Source of the DNA: Alphaproteobacteria bacterium | GTDB taxonomy: Bacteria; Pseudomonadota; Alphaproteobacteria; Caulobacterales; Parvularculaceae | NCBI GenBank assembly: GCA_016125425.1 | Contig: WGLT01000002.1 | Location: 62,001-126,000 of the forward strand | DNA length: 64,000 nt | Direction: 5' to 3' | Shown here: in pieces, positions 8,748-17,240 of the stretch | Layout of the letters: the number at the start of each line of letters is the position of its first letter | Numbering within the stretch: the stretch's first letter is position 1 | Notes under the pieces: generated by a model | Database searches by the model: none | The model's input: the letters and a program-made list of their open reading frames with translations, nothing else | Told to the model about the DNA's origin: nothing | Position numbers and translations under genes: made by a program

Positions 8748-10235
8748 ATGGGCGCCAGGACGCTGTTTATCGGCTATGACGGCCAGAATGCGGCGCTGAT
8801 CGACGATCAGATCCGCGAAGGCGCGACCCCCCATCTCGCCTCACTGGCGCAGAAGATGTCCCGCGTCCCGGTCCGGAACGATCCGGGGGTCGGCGACGGC
8901 GCCTACTGGACATCCGCGGCGACCGGGCGCGACCCAAGCTGGCACGGCGACTATTTCATCCTTCAATTCGACCCGCAGACTTACAAGAATTATTGGTTCG
9001 ACGAAGCGCTGCATTGCCGCGCGTCAGCGTTCTGGGACGAGCTCGACGCCGAAGGTCGGCGCGTCTGCGTCATCGACTGGCCGCACGCCCCGTTCAATCC
9101 GATCAAGCACGGCCTGCTGATCGACAATTGGCTGCAGCATGACCATCCCATGCCATCGCGAAGCTATCCGCCGCGATATATCGACGAGCTGCTGGCGCGC
9201 TATGGCGACGATCCCTTCGGACCCGGCCTTCACGCTTTTCCGATGAAGGGCGACGCAGAAAAAGCCGAATGGGCGGTCACGACGGCCTGCAAGCGGATCG
9301 AGACGAAAGCGCGCTTTTGCGTCGAGCAATTGCAAAATGGCGCATGGGATCTGTTCGCGCCCGTTTTCTCCGAAGCGCACGACATCGCGCATTACGTTTT
9401 TCACGCCCATGACCGGGGCCATCCGAACTTCGATGCGGCGCTCGCGGAGGCGCTCGGCGATCCGCTCCGGCGCGTCGGCGAGGCGACGGACCGCGCGATC
9501 GGCGCGCTCATTGAGGCGGCCGGGCCTGATTGCGAAGTCATGATGATGACCGGGCTCGGACTGACTCCGCTCGTTTCGGCCAATCAGGTTCTCGATCTCG
9601 TCGCTCAAAGACTCGACGAAGGGCTGGCGGCCGAGGAATCGCCTGTGCGCAAGGCGCGCGCGCGCTACCGCGCCCTGGCGCCGCTCGCGCTCAGGCGCGC
9701 GCTTTCTCCCGTGAAACGATTCATTCTCGGCGAGCCCGAAAATCCCGAACTGGCCCGGCGTCGCTTCTTTCCCGTGCTGCATGTCGACCACGCAGGCTGC
9801 ATCCGGCTCAATGTGAAGGGGCGGGAGCGGCACGGCGTCGTCGCGCCGGGGGAGGAATTCGAAAACACAATTAATCAGCTTGCTGACGATTTTTTAGAGA
9901 TTCGGGACGCCGACACCGGAGAATCGATCGTCGAAAGCATCGTCAAGACGCATGAAGCCTATAACGGTCCCAATCGCGACATGTTGCCTGACCTGTTCGT
10001 CGTTTGGCGGCGCGACAAGCCGCTGCGGCGGATCACGTCGCCGAAAATCGGCGTGATAGACGTGCCCGAACGCGAAGCGCGCACGGGCGATCATGTCGAC
10101 ACCGGCGATTTCTGGGCGCGACGCGAAAGGCTCGCGGCCTATTCGGCGAGCGCGCCGATGCGTCCGAAAGACGTCGCGGGACTTCTGCTCGCATCGGCCC
10201 GCGAGGCGAGCCCGGCTATTCCAGCCCCGGTATGA
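8748..10235 (+). CDS. Alkaline phosphatase superfamily (type I phosphodiesterase-like) protein
   Basis: A 495-residue protein with the start of the nucleotide pyrophosphatase/phosphodiesterase fold: TLFIGYDGQNAALIDDQI with the early metal aspartate, a VGDGAYWTSAATGRDP segment where the nucleophile would lie, and the SEAHDIAHYVFH metal-binding stretch (DxxxH). No signal peptide, so it appears cytoplasmic, unlike most alkaline phosphatases. Such proteins hydrolyse phosphomonoesters, phosphodiesters or sulfate esters; the substrate here is unknown. The usual C-terminal metal histidine could be one in the TGDHVDTGDFW segment near residue 450. The 3' end overlaps the convergent dehydrogenase gene by 20 bp. 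Confidence 0.75.
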   Translation: MGARTLFIGYDGQNAALIDDQIREGATPHLASLAQKMSRVPVRNDPGVGDGAYWTSAATGRDPSWHGDYFILQFDPQTYKNYWFDEALHCRASAFWDELDAEGRRVCVIDWPHAPFNPIKHGLLIDNWLQHDHPMPSRSYPPRYIDELLARYGDDPFGPGLHAFPMKGDAEKAEWAVTTACKRIETKARFCVEQLQNGAWDLFAPVFSEAHDIAHYVFHAHDRGHPNFDAALAEALGDPLRRVGEATDRAIGALIEAAGPDCEVMMMTGLGLTPLVSANQVLDLVAQRLDEGLAAEESPVRKARARYRALAPLALRRALSPVKRFILGEPENPELARRRFFPVLHVDHAGCIRLNVKGRERHGVVAPGEEFENTINQLADDFLEIRDADTGESIVESIVKTHEAYNGPNRDMLPDLFVVWRRDKPLRRITSPKIGVIDVPEREARTGDHVDTGDFWARRERLAAYSASAPMRPKDVAGLLLASAREASPAIPAPV

Positions 10236-11211
10236 TCCGATCGGGCGGCCGGTGGCCGTCGGCGAACATCTTGATGTTGATGATGACGCGCTCGCCCATC
10301 TCGATCCGGCTTTCGACCGTCGCTGACGCCATATGCGGCAAGAGGACCACATTGGGCGCGGCCAGCAATTTCGGATTGGGCCGCGGCTCCTGTTCGAATA
10401 CGTCGAGGCCGGCGCCGCCGAGCCGTCCCTCCGCGATCATATCCGCCAGCGCCGTTTCGTCGATAATCTCCCCGCGTGAAATATTGACGATGTAAGCGTG
10501 AGGCTGGAGCAGTTCGAGGCGCCGGCGCGAGAGAAGATGAAATGTCGCCGGCGTATGCGGACAATTCACCGAGACGATGTCGACATGGGCGAGCATCTGA
10601 TCGAGGCTCTCCCAATAAGTCGCCTCCAGCTCCGCCTCGACATGCGGATTTATCGGGGTGCGGTTGTGATAATGAATTTCGAGACCGAAGGCGCGCGCGC
10701 GGCGCGCGACGGCCTGCCCGACCCGGCCGAGCCCGATAATCCCGAGTTTCTTGCCCTTGACGCGCCGGCCGAGCATCCAGGTCGGCGACCATCCGTGGAA
10801 CGCGCCCTCCTCCAGCGCGCGCACGCCCTCAACGAGGCGGCGGGGCACGGCGAGAATGAGCGCCATCGCCATGTCGGCGGCGTCCTCGGCGAGAACGGAC
10901 GGCGTATTGGTGACGGTGATTGCGCGCCGGCGCGCCGCGGCGACGTCGATATGGTCGACGCCGGCGCCGAAATTGGCGACGAGTTTCAGCCTGTCGCCGA
11001 CAGCCTCAAAAAAGTCGGCGTCAAGCCGGTCGCCGAGCGTCGGCGCAAGCACGTCGGTCTCCTGCGCCGCCTTAAGCAGGGCGGACGGGGAGAGCGGTTC
11101 GTCCGACGGATTGAACGCGGCGTCAAACAGGGCCGCAAGGCGCGCCTCGACAATGTCGGGCAATTTGCGCGTCACCGTCACTTTCAGTCGCGATTGAGCC
11201 ATGTCCGGCAA
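10216..11211 (-). CDS. D-2-hydroxyacid dehydrogenase (glyoxylate/hydroxypyruvate reductase type)
   Basis: A 331-residue member of the D-isomer-specific 2-hydroxyacid dehydrogenases. The NAD(P) site is KKLGIIGLGRVGQAVARRA, followed by HYHNRTP. Substrate and catalytic residues appear as the NISRGEIIDE arginine, the glutamate in FEQEPRPNP, and the histidine in LLPHMASATVESR. The mid-length form and FGAGVDHIDV fit glyoxylate/hydroxypyruvate reductases (GhrB/GyaR group) better than phosphoglycerate dehydrogenase, which has extra domains. Likely reduces glyoxylate or hydroxypyruvate in the cytoplasm. It runs away from a CtrA-type box at 11243. Confidence 0.85.
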   Translation of the reverse strand: MPDMAQSRLKVTVTRKLPDIVEARLAALFDAAFNPSDEPLSPSALLKAAQETDVLAPTLGDRLDADFFEAVGDRLKLVANFGAGVDHIDVAAARRRAITVTNTPSVLAEDAADMAMALILAVPRRLVEGVRALEEGAFHGWSPTWMLGRRVKGKKLGIIGLGRVGQAVARRARAFGLEIHYHNRTPINPHVEAELEATYWESLDQMLAHVDIVSVNCPHTPATFHLLSRRRLELLQPHAYIVNISRGEIIDETALADMIAEGRLGGAGLDVFEQEPRPNPKLLAAPNVVLLPHMASATVESRIEMGERVIINIKMFADGHRPPDRIIPGLE

Positions 11212-11242
11212 GTGCTTCCTCCGCGGGCGCGATGCGTCGTGG

Positions 11243-11258
11243 TTAACCCGCTGTTAAC
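11243..11258. promoter_or_regulatory. CtrA-type binding site
   Basis: TTAACCCGCTGTTAAC matches the full consensus TTAA-N7-TTAAC of the alphaproteobacterial cell-cycle regulator CtrA. It lies in the 110-bp divergent gap between the dehydrogenase gene (start 11211) and the SH3-domain gene (start 11322), so it could control either. Confidence 0.5.
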
Positions 11259-11321
11259 AGCGTCATGCGAGGGAAGGAAATTCTTTACGCTTTCCCGTTT
11301 GAGCGCGCTTTGTACTCCGTC

Positions 11322-11810
11322 ATGCCTCGCTTGCCGACAGCCCTAATCGCGGCGCTCGCTCTGTATTTGACCGCGCCTGTCGCGGCGGCGCAAGCCGTCC
11401 GCACGGACACCCCGTCCGGCCTTCCCGTCCCGCGCTTCGTCAATCTGAAATCGGACAAAACGAATTGCCGGCTCGGCCCGTCCTTCGACTACCCGGTCGT
11501 GGTCACCTATATGCGCGCCGGCCTGCCCGTCGAAGTCATCGCCGAAACGAAGTCGCACTGGCGAAAAATCCGCGATCACGACGGAACCGAATGCTGGGCG
11601 CATGAGGCGACCCTGCGCGCGCCCTCGCGCGCCCTCGTGGTCCGGGAGACGCCCATTCTCGCCCGCCCGGAAAAGGGCGCGCCGGTGCGCGCGCGCCTTG
11701 CCGCCGGGGTTCTCGTCAAGCCGCTCGGCGCGTCCGGCGAATGGCGGCAGGTGACCGCTGACGGCCTGCGGGGCTGGCTGCCCCGGGCCGCCCTATGGGG
11801 CGCCGAGTAG
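11322..11810 (+). CDS. Secreted protein with two bacterial SH3 domains
   Basis: A 162-residue protein started at ATG 11322 so that it begins with a clean signal peptide (MPRLPTALIAALALYLTAPVAAAQA). Two bacterial SH3 (SH3b) repeats follow. The first has RFVNLKSDKTNCRLGPSFDYPVV and ESHWRKIRDHDGTECWAHE-type strands; the second has ARPEKGAPVRARLAAGVLV and GEWRQVTADGLRGWLPRA. SH3b domains of this kind bind cell-wall peptides or other envelope ligands. An earlier in-frame ATG at 11265 would put charged residues before the signal peptide. The upstream CtrA-type box suggests cell-cycle control, which is inference. Confidence 0.8.
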   Translation: MPRLPTALIAALALYLTAPVAAAQAVRTDTPSGLPVPRFVNLKSDKTNCRLGPSFDYPVVVTYMRAGLPVEVIAETKSHWRKIRDHDGTECWAHEATLRAPSRALVVRETPILARPEKGAPVRARLAAGVLVKPLGASGEWRQVTADGLRGWLPRAALWGAE

Positions 11811-11898
11811 CGCCATCCCTTCGGCGCCGCAGAATTGACCCCGGGCGTCAGCGCAAGTAGGACCCGCCCGGGACTTTTCTCCTCACTCTGCGGCGGAC

Positions 11899-12429
11899 AT
11901 GACAGATCAATCCAGCTTCACGCGCGAAGAGCTGCTCGAATGCGGCTATCACGGCTTTCGCGGACCGGGCACGGCGCAATTGCCCGTGCCGCCCATGTTG
12001 ATGTTCGATCGCATCACCGAAATCCGCCGGGACGGCGGCGCGCATGACAAGGGCCACATGCTCGCCGAACTTGATATCAAGCCGGACCTTTGGTTTTTTG
12101 AATGCCACTTTCCCGGCGATCCGGTCATGCCCGGCTGCCTGGGTCTCGATGCGCTTTGGCAGCTCGTGGGATTTTTCCTCACCTGGTCAGGTCTTCCCGG
12201 GAAAGGGCGCGCGCTCGGCGCGGGCGAAGTCAAATTCTCCGGCGAGGTGACGCCCGACGTCCGTCTCGTGCGGTATGAGGTGAATATGCGGCGCGTGATG
12301 AACCGCAGCAAGCTCAAACTCGGCATCGCCGACGGCGTCGTATTCGCCGACGGTCGGCCCATTTATGTCGCAAAGGATTTGCGCGTGGGTCTATTCTCGG
12401 AAGAACAATTGCGCGCCGGGCTGGCTTAG
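11899..12429 (+). CDS. fabA: 3-hydroxydecanoyl-ACP dehydratase/isomerase
   Basis: A 176-residue hot-dog-fold enzyme with the catalytic pair at the same numbers as E. coli FabA: His70 in [14 protein letters not shown] and Asp84 in [14 protein letters not shown]. It dehydrates 3-hydroxydecanoyl-ACP and isomerises the trans-2 to the cis-3 double bond, the branch point to unsaturated fatty acids. It opens the fabA-fabB-fabI cluster; fabB begins 43 bp after its stop. Length and motifs are normal. Confidence 0.97.
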   Translation: MTDQSSFTREELLECGYHGFRGPGTAQLPVPPMLMFDRITEIRRDGGAHDKGHMLAELDIKPDLWFFECHFPGDPVMPGCLGLDALWQLVGFFLTWSGLPGKGRALGAGEVKFSGEVTPDVRLVRYEVNMRRVMNRSKLKLGIADGVVFADGRPIYVAKDLRVGLFSEEQLRAGLA

Positions 12430-12472
12430 ACGAGCCGCCTTGGAGCGGCGAAAAATCAGGCGAATAAAAATC

Positions 12473-13690
12473 ATGCGACGAGTCGTCATCACCGGAGTCG
12501 GTGTCGTATCCTCGATCGGAGCAAATGCGAAAGAGGTCACGCAGGCGTTGCGCGACGGCAAGTCGGGAATCACCTTCGCCGAAGAGTTCGCCGCGCACGG
12601 CTTTCGCTGCCAGGTGCAGGCGCGCCCGACCATCAACTATGAAGAGATCCTCGACCGCCGGACGCGCCGTTTCATGGGCGAAGGCGCGGCATGGAACTAT
12701 ATCGCGATGCAGGAGGCGATCGCCGACGCGCGCCTCGACGAGGCCGAGATCAGCCATCCCATGACCGGCCTCATCATGGGCTCGGGCGGGCCTTCGACGC
12801 GCGCGATCGTCGAGGCGGCGGACAAGAATCGCGAGACCGGCAACACAAAGAAAATCGGTCCGACCGTCGTGCCGCGCGCCATGTCGTCCACCAATTCGGC
12901 GACGCTGGCCGTCGCCTGCAAGATTCTCGGAGTCAGCTATTCGATCTCGTCGGCCTGCACGACGTCGCTGCATTGTATCGGCGCGGCCGCCGAGCAGATT
13001 CAATGGGGCAAGCAGGATGTGATGTTCGCCGGCGGCGGCGAGGAGCTCGAATGGACGATGGCGAATCTGTTCGACGCGATGGGCGCGATGTCGACGAATT
13101 TCAACGACCGGCCTTCCGTCGCCAGCCGCGCCTATGACAAGGATCGCGACGGCTTCGTGATCGCAGGCGGCGCCGGCGTCGTCGTGCTCGAAGAATATGA
13201 ACGCGCCAAAAGGCGCGGCGCGCCGATCTATGGAGAGATCGTCGGCTATTTCGCCAATTCCGACGGCGAAGACATGGTGCAGCCTTCGGGCGAAGGCGCC
13301 GTCAGATGCATGCGCGGCGCGCTCGAAAAAGTCCGCCAGCCGGTGGACTATATCAACACCCACGGCACATCGACGCCGGTCGGCGACTCAAAGGAAACGG
13401 CGGCGATCCGCGAAGTCTTCGGCAAGGAGATTCCGCCTTTCTCCTCGACGAAATCGCTCACCGGGCATTCGCTCGGCGCGGCGGGCGCGCAAGAGACCGT
13501 CTACAGCCTTTTGATGATGAAGCACCGCTTCCTCGCCGCGTCGGCGCATATCGAAAATCTCGATCCGGAATTTGCCGGCCTGCCGATCATTCGCGAACGG
13601 GTCGACAATGCGAAGATCGACTGCTTCTTGACGAATAGTTTCGGTTTCGGCGGCACGAATGGCTGCCTCGTCGTCGCGCGCTGCGACTGA
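12473..13690 (+). CDS. fabB: 3-oxoacyl-ACP synthase I
   Basis: A 405-residue condensing enzyme, started at ATG 12473 (MRRVVITGVGVVSSIG), the standard KAS N-terminus. Catalytic residues are visible: the nucleophile cysteine in SISSACTTSLHC and the two histidines in INTHGTSTPVGD and KSLTGHSLGAAGA. It elongates cis-3-decenoyl-ACP, the step that commits FabA's product to unsaturated acids. Its TGA overlaps the ATG of the next small gene by one base (13690), which implies translational coupling. Confidence 0.96.
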   Translation: MRRVVITGVGVVSSIGANAKEVTQALRDGKSGITFAEEFAAHGFRCQVQARPTINYEEILDRRTRRFMGEGAAWNYIAMQEAIADARLDEAEISHPMTGLIMGSGGPSTRAIVEAADKNRETGNTKKIGPTVVPRAMSSTNSATLAVACKILGVSYSISSACTTSLHCIGAAAEQIQWGKQDVMFAGGGEELEWTMANLFDAMGAMSTNFNDRPSVASRAYDKDRDGFVIAGGAGVVVLEEYERAKRRGAPIYGEIVGYFANSDGEDMVQPSGEGAVRCMRGALEKVRQPVDYINTHGTSTPVGDSKETAAIREVFGKEIPPFSSTKSLTGHSLGAAGAQETVYSLLMMKHRFLAASAHIENLDPEFAGLPIIRERVDNAKIDCFLTNSFGFGGTNGCLVVARCD

Positions 13691-13881
13691 TGGCGCTTCC
13701 CGACCCGGCGGCTTACGGCGTCGCGGCGCTGGTCGCGACAGCGGGGCTTTGGTGGTTCGCATTCGTGCTGAAGGATCTAAAACGCGCCAATCCCGTGATC
13801 CGCTACAGCCTTTATGCGGCGATCTGGCTGGCCTATTTCGCGCTCGTCGTCGTCCTCGCCGCGCGCGCCGAGAGCCCGTGA
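13690..13881 (+). CDS. Small membrane protein inside the fab operon
   Basis: A 63-residue protein whose ATG uses the last base of the fabB stop. Two hydrophobic helices (about residues 9-25 and 40-58) are joined by a basic stretch KDLKRANPVIRY, so both termini probably lie outside the cytoplasm. I do not recognise a family. Location between fabB and fabI, with fabI starting 70 bp later, ties it to membrane lipid synthesis by position only. Confidence 0.65.
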   Translation: MALPDPAAYGVAALVATAGLWWFAFVLKDLKRANPVIRYSLYAAIWLAYFALVVVLAARAESP

Positions 13882-13951
13882 AGGCGCGGTCGATTTCGCG
13901 GCGGAAAAAGGCTATCAGACAACCCGCGCACCAGAACCGGAGAGACGAGCA

Positions 13952-14770
13952 ATGAGCGAAGAAGCGGGATTCCCCAAAGGCGACCTGATGAAGGGCAAGC
14001 GCGGCCTCGTCATGGGCGTCGCCAACAAGAATTCGATCGCCTGGGGCATTGCGCGCCAGCTCGCCGCGCAAGGCGCCGATATGGCTTTTTCCTATATCGC
14101 GCCGATGGAGGGCCGCGTGCGCCCGCTCGCCGAGTCGATCGGCGTCGACTTTCTGGTGAAGGCCGACGTGATGAGCGACGAGGAGATGGAGGCCGCGTTC
14201 GCCGAAATCGAAAACAAGTGGGGCGCCCTCGACTTTCTCGTGCATGCGATCGCCTTCACGGACAAGGAGGCGCTCAAGGGCTCTTTCGTCGAGAACACGA
14301 CGCGCCAGAACTTCAAGGACACGATGGACGTCTCCGCCTTTTCCTTCGTCGACGCGGCGCGGCGCGCGAGCCGCCTGATGAAAGCGGGCGGTTCGATGGT
14401 CACGCTCACCTATCTCGGCTCCGAACGCGTGGTGCCGAATTACAATGTCATGGGCGTCGCGAAGGCCGCGCTCGAAGCCTCAATGCGCTATATCGCGCGC
14501 GACCTCGGGCCGAAGGGCATTCGCGTCAATGCGATTTCAGCCGGCCCGATGAAGACGCTCGCCATGGCCGGCATTACGGGCGGGCGCCAGCTCATGTCCA
14601 CGGGCCGCGACTGGTCGCTTCTGAAGGAAGATACGTCGATGGAGGGCGTCGCCGGCGCCGCGCTTTATCTTCTCTCCGATCTCGGACGATCCTGTACGGG
14701 CGAAACCCTGCATGTCGACGCCGGCTTCCATGTCGTCGCCGTGCCGGACATGAGCGGCGGCGAGGCTTGA
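13952..14770 (+). CDS. fabI: Enoyl-ACP reductase (NADH)
   Basis: A 272-residue divergent short-chain dehydrogenase, started at ATG 13952 after a GGAGAGACGAG ribosome site; a longer frame upstream is not FabI-like. It has the FabI nucleotide-binding pattern KRGLVMGVANKNSIAWGIARQLA, the YNVMGVAKAAL tyrosine-lysine pair (Y-x6-K, the spacing typical of FabI) and the ISAGPMKTLAMAGI substrate loop. It reduces enoyl-ACP in the last step of each elongation cycle and is the triclosan target family. The TGA stop overlaps the TTG start of the next gene. Confidence 0.96.
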   Translation: MSEEAGFPKGDLMKGKRGLVMGVANKNSIAWGIARQLAAQGADMAFSYIAPMEGRVRPLAESIGVDFLVKADVMSDEEMEAAFAEIENKWGALDFLVHAIAFTDKEALKGSFVENTTRQNFKDTMDVSAFSFVDAARRASRLMKAGGSMVTLTYLGSERVVPNYNVMGVAKAALEASMRYIARDLGPKGIRVNAISAGPMKTLAMAGITGGRQLMSTGRDWSLLKEDTSMEGVAGAALYLLSDLGRSCTGETLHVDAGFHVVAVPDMSGGEA

Positions 14771-15195
14771 CCGCCGCGGAGATCATCGCCGCTCTCGACC
14801 TGAAGCCCCATCCCGAAGGCGGATGGTATCGCGAAACCTGGCGCGCGGCCGCGAAGGGGCGCGAACGCGCCGCCGGCACGGCGATCTATTATCTGCTCGA
14901 AGCCGGCCGGCGCTCGCATTGGCATCGCGTCGACGCCGATGAAATCTGGCTCTATCACGCGGGCGGACCGCTCGCCCTGTCGCTGCGCCCGGATGGCGAA
15001 AATGTCGAAACGCGCGCGCTTGGCGCGGATCTGAACGCCGGCGAACGCCCGCAAATCGTCATACCGGCCCATTATTGGCAGGCCGCCGAGCCGCTCGGCG
15101 CCTTCACGCTTGTCAGCTGCGCCGTCGCGCCCGCCTTCGAATTCTCGGGCTTCGAGATGGCCCCCGCGGACTGGGCGCCCTCGAGGAGGCGCTAG
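14767..15195 (+). CDS. Cupin_5 (DUF985) family protein
   Basis: A 142-residue RmlC-like cupin that begins LTAAEIIAALDLKPHPEGGWYRETW, the typical Cupin_5 opening, and has the SHWHRVDADEIWLYHAGGPL metal-site region. No ATG or GTG fits: the TTG at 14767-14769 overlaps the fabI TGA at 14768-14770 in a TTGA junction, which I take as the start with translational coupling. The family resembles yeast YML079w; its enzymatic role is unknown. Its TAG stop lies in a CTAG shared with the convergent DUF885 gene. Confidence 0.85.
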   Translation: MTAAEIIAALDLKPHPEGGWYRETWRAAAKGRERAAGTAIYYLLEAGRRSHWHRVDADEIWLYHAGGPLALSLRPDGENVETRALGADLNAGERPQIVIPAHYWQAAEPLGAFTLVSCAVAPAFEFSGFEMAPADWAPSRRR

Positions 15196-17075
15196 GAGCC
15201 TTTCGTTTTCTCGATCCAGGCGTCGACGTCTTCTTCAAGCACCGGCAAGGGCGCCGAACCGTTCGTCAAAACGGCGTCGTGAAACGCCTTGATATCGAAC
15301 CTGTCGCCGAGCTCGGCTTTCGCCTTCTCGCGCAATTCCTCGATCTTCAGCATGCCAATCTTGTAGCCAAGCGCCTGACCGGGCCACACGACATAGCGTT
15401 CGATTTCGGAAACCGCGTCCGACGGATCGGCGCCTTCCGTCTTCACCATATAGTCGATCGCCTGTTCGCGACTCCATTTTTTCCCATGCATGCCGGTGTC
15501 TACGACGAGGCGCACGGCGCGATGGAGCTCGTCGCGCAAACGCCCCAGGTCGCCGAAAGGATCGTTGTCGTAAAGCCCCATCTCATGGGCGAGCTGTTCG
15601 GCGTAAAGCGCCCACCCCTCGGCATAGGCGTTCGAATAAAGCACCGAGAGAATCAGCGGCTCCTTTTGTTCAAGCGCGATCGCGCCCTGCATGTGATGGC
15701 CGGGGATCGCCTCGTGATAGGTCAGCGTCGGAATCGAGAACTTCGGCCAGATCGCCGTGTCCCTCAGATTGATCCAGTAGATGCCGGGACGCGAGCCGTC
15801 CGCCGCCGGCGTATCGTAATAGCCGCCGGGCGCGGAATCCTGGCTGAAGATCGGCACGCGCCTGACTTCGAGCGGATATTTCGGCAGCGCGCCGAACCAG
15901 TCCGGCAGCTTCGCCTTCACCCCGTCGAGGAGCGTGTTGATATAGGACATGATTTCAGCGCGGCCCTCATCCGTGTTCGGATAGAAGAAGCGCTTTTCCC
16001 TGGCGAGCGCCGTCATGCGCTCGCCGACCGTTCCGTCCTTATAGCCTTGCGCCTTCAGGATCTTGTCCATTTCGCCGGTGATGCGCGCGACTTCCTCCAG
16101 ACCGATCTGATGAATTTCATCAGCGGTCATATTCGTGTCCGTCATCTCACGGATCATCGCCTGATAAAGCTCGGCGCCGTGCGGCAGTCGCCAAATTCCA
16201 GCGTCATGCGTCGCGCTTTTCGCCGCCTCGCCGAGATAAGCGTCGAGTTTTTTCGACGCCGGATAAATCTTGTTCGCGATGATGTCGTTCGCGCGCGCGA
16301 CAAAGTCTCCGGCGCCGTCCACTTTCGCCTTGGCGAGCTTTTCGGCGAAACTGGTCGACAGGACGTTTTGCGCGGCCGGCGCCGCCGTGAAGGCCTTCAG
16401 CACATTCCGGGTTTTTTCGATGATGAAGTCGGGCGGCGCGACGCCGAGCCCGGCGTCATGCCGCATCTTGGCGATGAGATCGTCGATCATCGGCGCATAG
16501 GCGGCGAGGCGCGAAAGATAATTCTCCGCATCGTCTTTCGAGGCGACGGTCTGCTGCGCCGCCATCAAATTCGGCACGTCGATGATCGCGCCTGAATTCT
16601 GGATCACCGGATAGGGCGTGAACCATGAGCCGTAGACGCCGAAAATCTCGCCGTAATCGACGACGCGCGCCGGCGCGAGCGCGCCCTCAAGCTGCGTAAT
16701 CAGCTTGTCGCGGATCAAACGATGATGGCGGTCAAGCGCGCCGGCGTCGCTTGCTTTGAATTTGACGAGCCAGTCCTCCATCGTCTTCCGGCGCGCAGCG
16801 TCCGCTTCTTGCGAGCGGTCGTTGAGTTTGGCCGCAGCGCCGGGCGCGAAATCGTCAGGCGCGCCGAAATAGGTCGCCATCTCCGGCATTTCCGCAAAAT
16901 AGGCTTTCGTGAAGTCCTGGATGAGCGCGTCGAACCGGGCGTTCGCATCTTCGGCTTCCGACCGCGCGGCCGCCGCCTGCGCCGGGGGCGTCGACGTTTG
17001 CGGCGCAGGCGATTTGCCGCATGCGGCGGCGAGCGCCAAAAGCGAAATGACGGCGGCTTGAGCGATGCGATTCAC
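15192..17075 (-). CDS. DUF885 family lipoprotein, putative metallopeptidase
   Basis: A 627-residue protein with a lipoprotein signal: MNRIAQAAVISLLALAAAC, with the lipobox cysteine at residue 19 and a Pro/Ala-rich linker after it. The DUF885 signature HEAIPGHHMQ at 454-463 resembles a zinc-peptidase site (histidines 454, 460, 461), with the downstream YAEGWALYAEQLAHEMG helix. The residue after the lipid cysteine is G, not D, so outer-membrane sorting is likely. Family length is normal. Predicted periplasm-facing hydrolase of unknown substrate. Confidence 0.85.
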   Translation of the reverse strand: MNRIAQAAVISLLALAAACGKSPAPQTSTPPAQAAAARSEAEDANARFDALIQDFTKAYFAEMPEMATYFGAPDDFAPGAAAKLNDRSQEADAARRKTMEDWLVKFKASDAGALDRHHRLIRDKLITQLEGALAPARVVDYGEIFGVYGSWFTPYPVIQNSGAIIDVPNLMAAQQTVASKDDAENYLSRLAAYAPMIDDLIAKMRHDAGLGVAPPDFIIEKTRNVLKAFTAAPAAQNVLSTSFAEKLAKAKVDGAGDFVARANDIIANKIYPASKKLDAYLGEAAKSATHDAGIWRLPHGAELYQAMIREMTDTNMTADEIHQIGLEEVARITGEMDKILKAQGYKDGTVGERMTALAREKRFFYPNTDEGRAEIMSYINTLLDGVKAKLPDWFGALPKYPLEVRRVPIFSQDSAPGGYYDTPAADGSRPGIYWINLRDTAIWPKFSIPTLTYHEAIPGHHMQGAIALEQKEPLILSVLYSNAYAEGWALYAEQLAHEMGLYDNDPFGDLGRLRDELHRAVRLVVDTGMHGKKWSREQAIDYMVKTEGADPSDAVSEIERYVVWPGQALGYKIGMLKIEELREKAKAELGDRFDIKAFHDAVLTNGSAPLPVLEEDVDAWIEKTKGS

Positions 17076-17171
17076 GGCTTGCCCTCCAGGCTTGAGCGAT
17101 TCCGCGCGGCTTATACGCCGGTTCGGCGTTTGGCCGAAGCCCGGGGGAGCGTCCGGCGGCGGGCGAGCGCG

Positions 17172-17209
17172 AAAAAGCGAACGCCGGGCCCCTGCTCAAG
17201 GCCCGGCGT
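17172..17209 (-). terminator. Rho-independent terminator after pnp
   Basis: On the minus strand, a 10-bp GC stem (ACGCCGGGCC / GGCCCGGCGT) with a 9-nt loop ends about 30 nt after the pnp stop and is followed by a run of five T within four bases. It would end the pnp transcript. Confidence 0.8.
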
Positions 17210-17240
17210 CCGCCGCCATTCGATAGAAAAGGCGCAAACC

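Noticed and set aside
15075-16595. A 506-codon plus-strand frame opposite the DUF885 gene
   Set aside because: No domain motifs; the opposite frame has a lipobox and a complete DUF885 signature.
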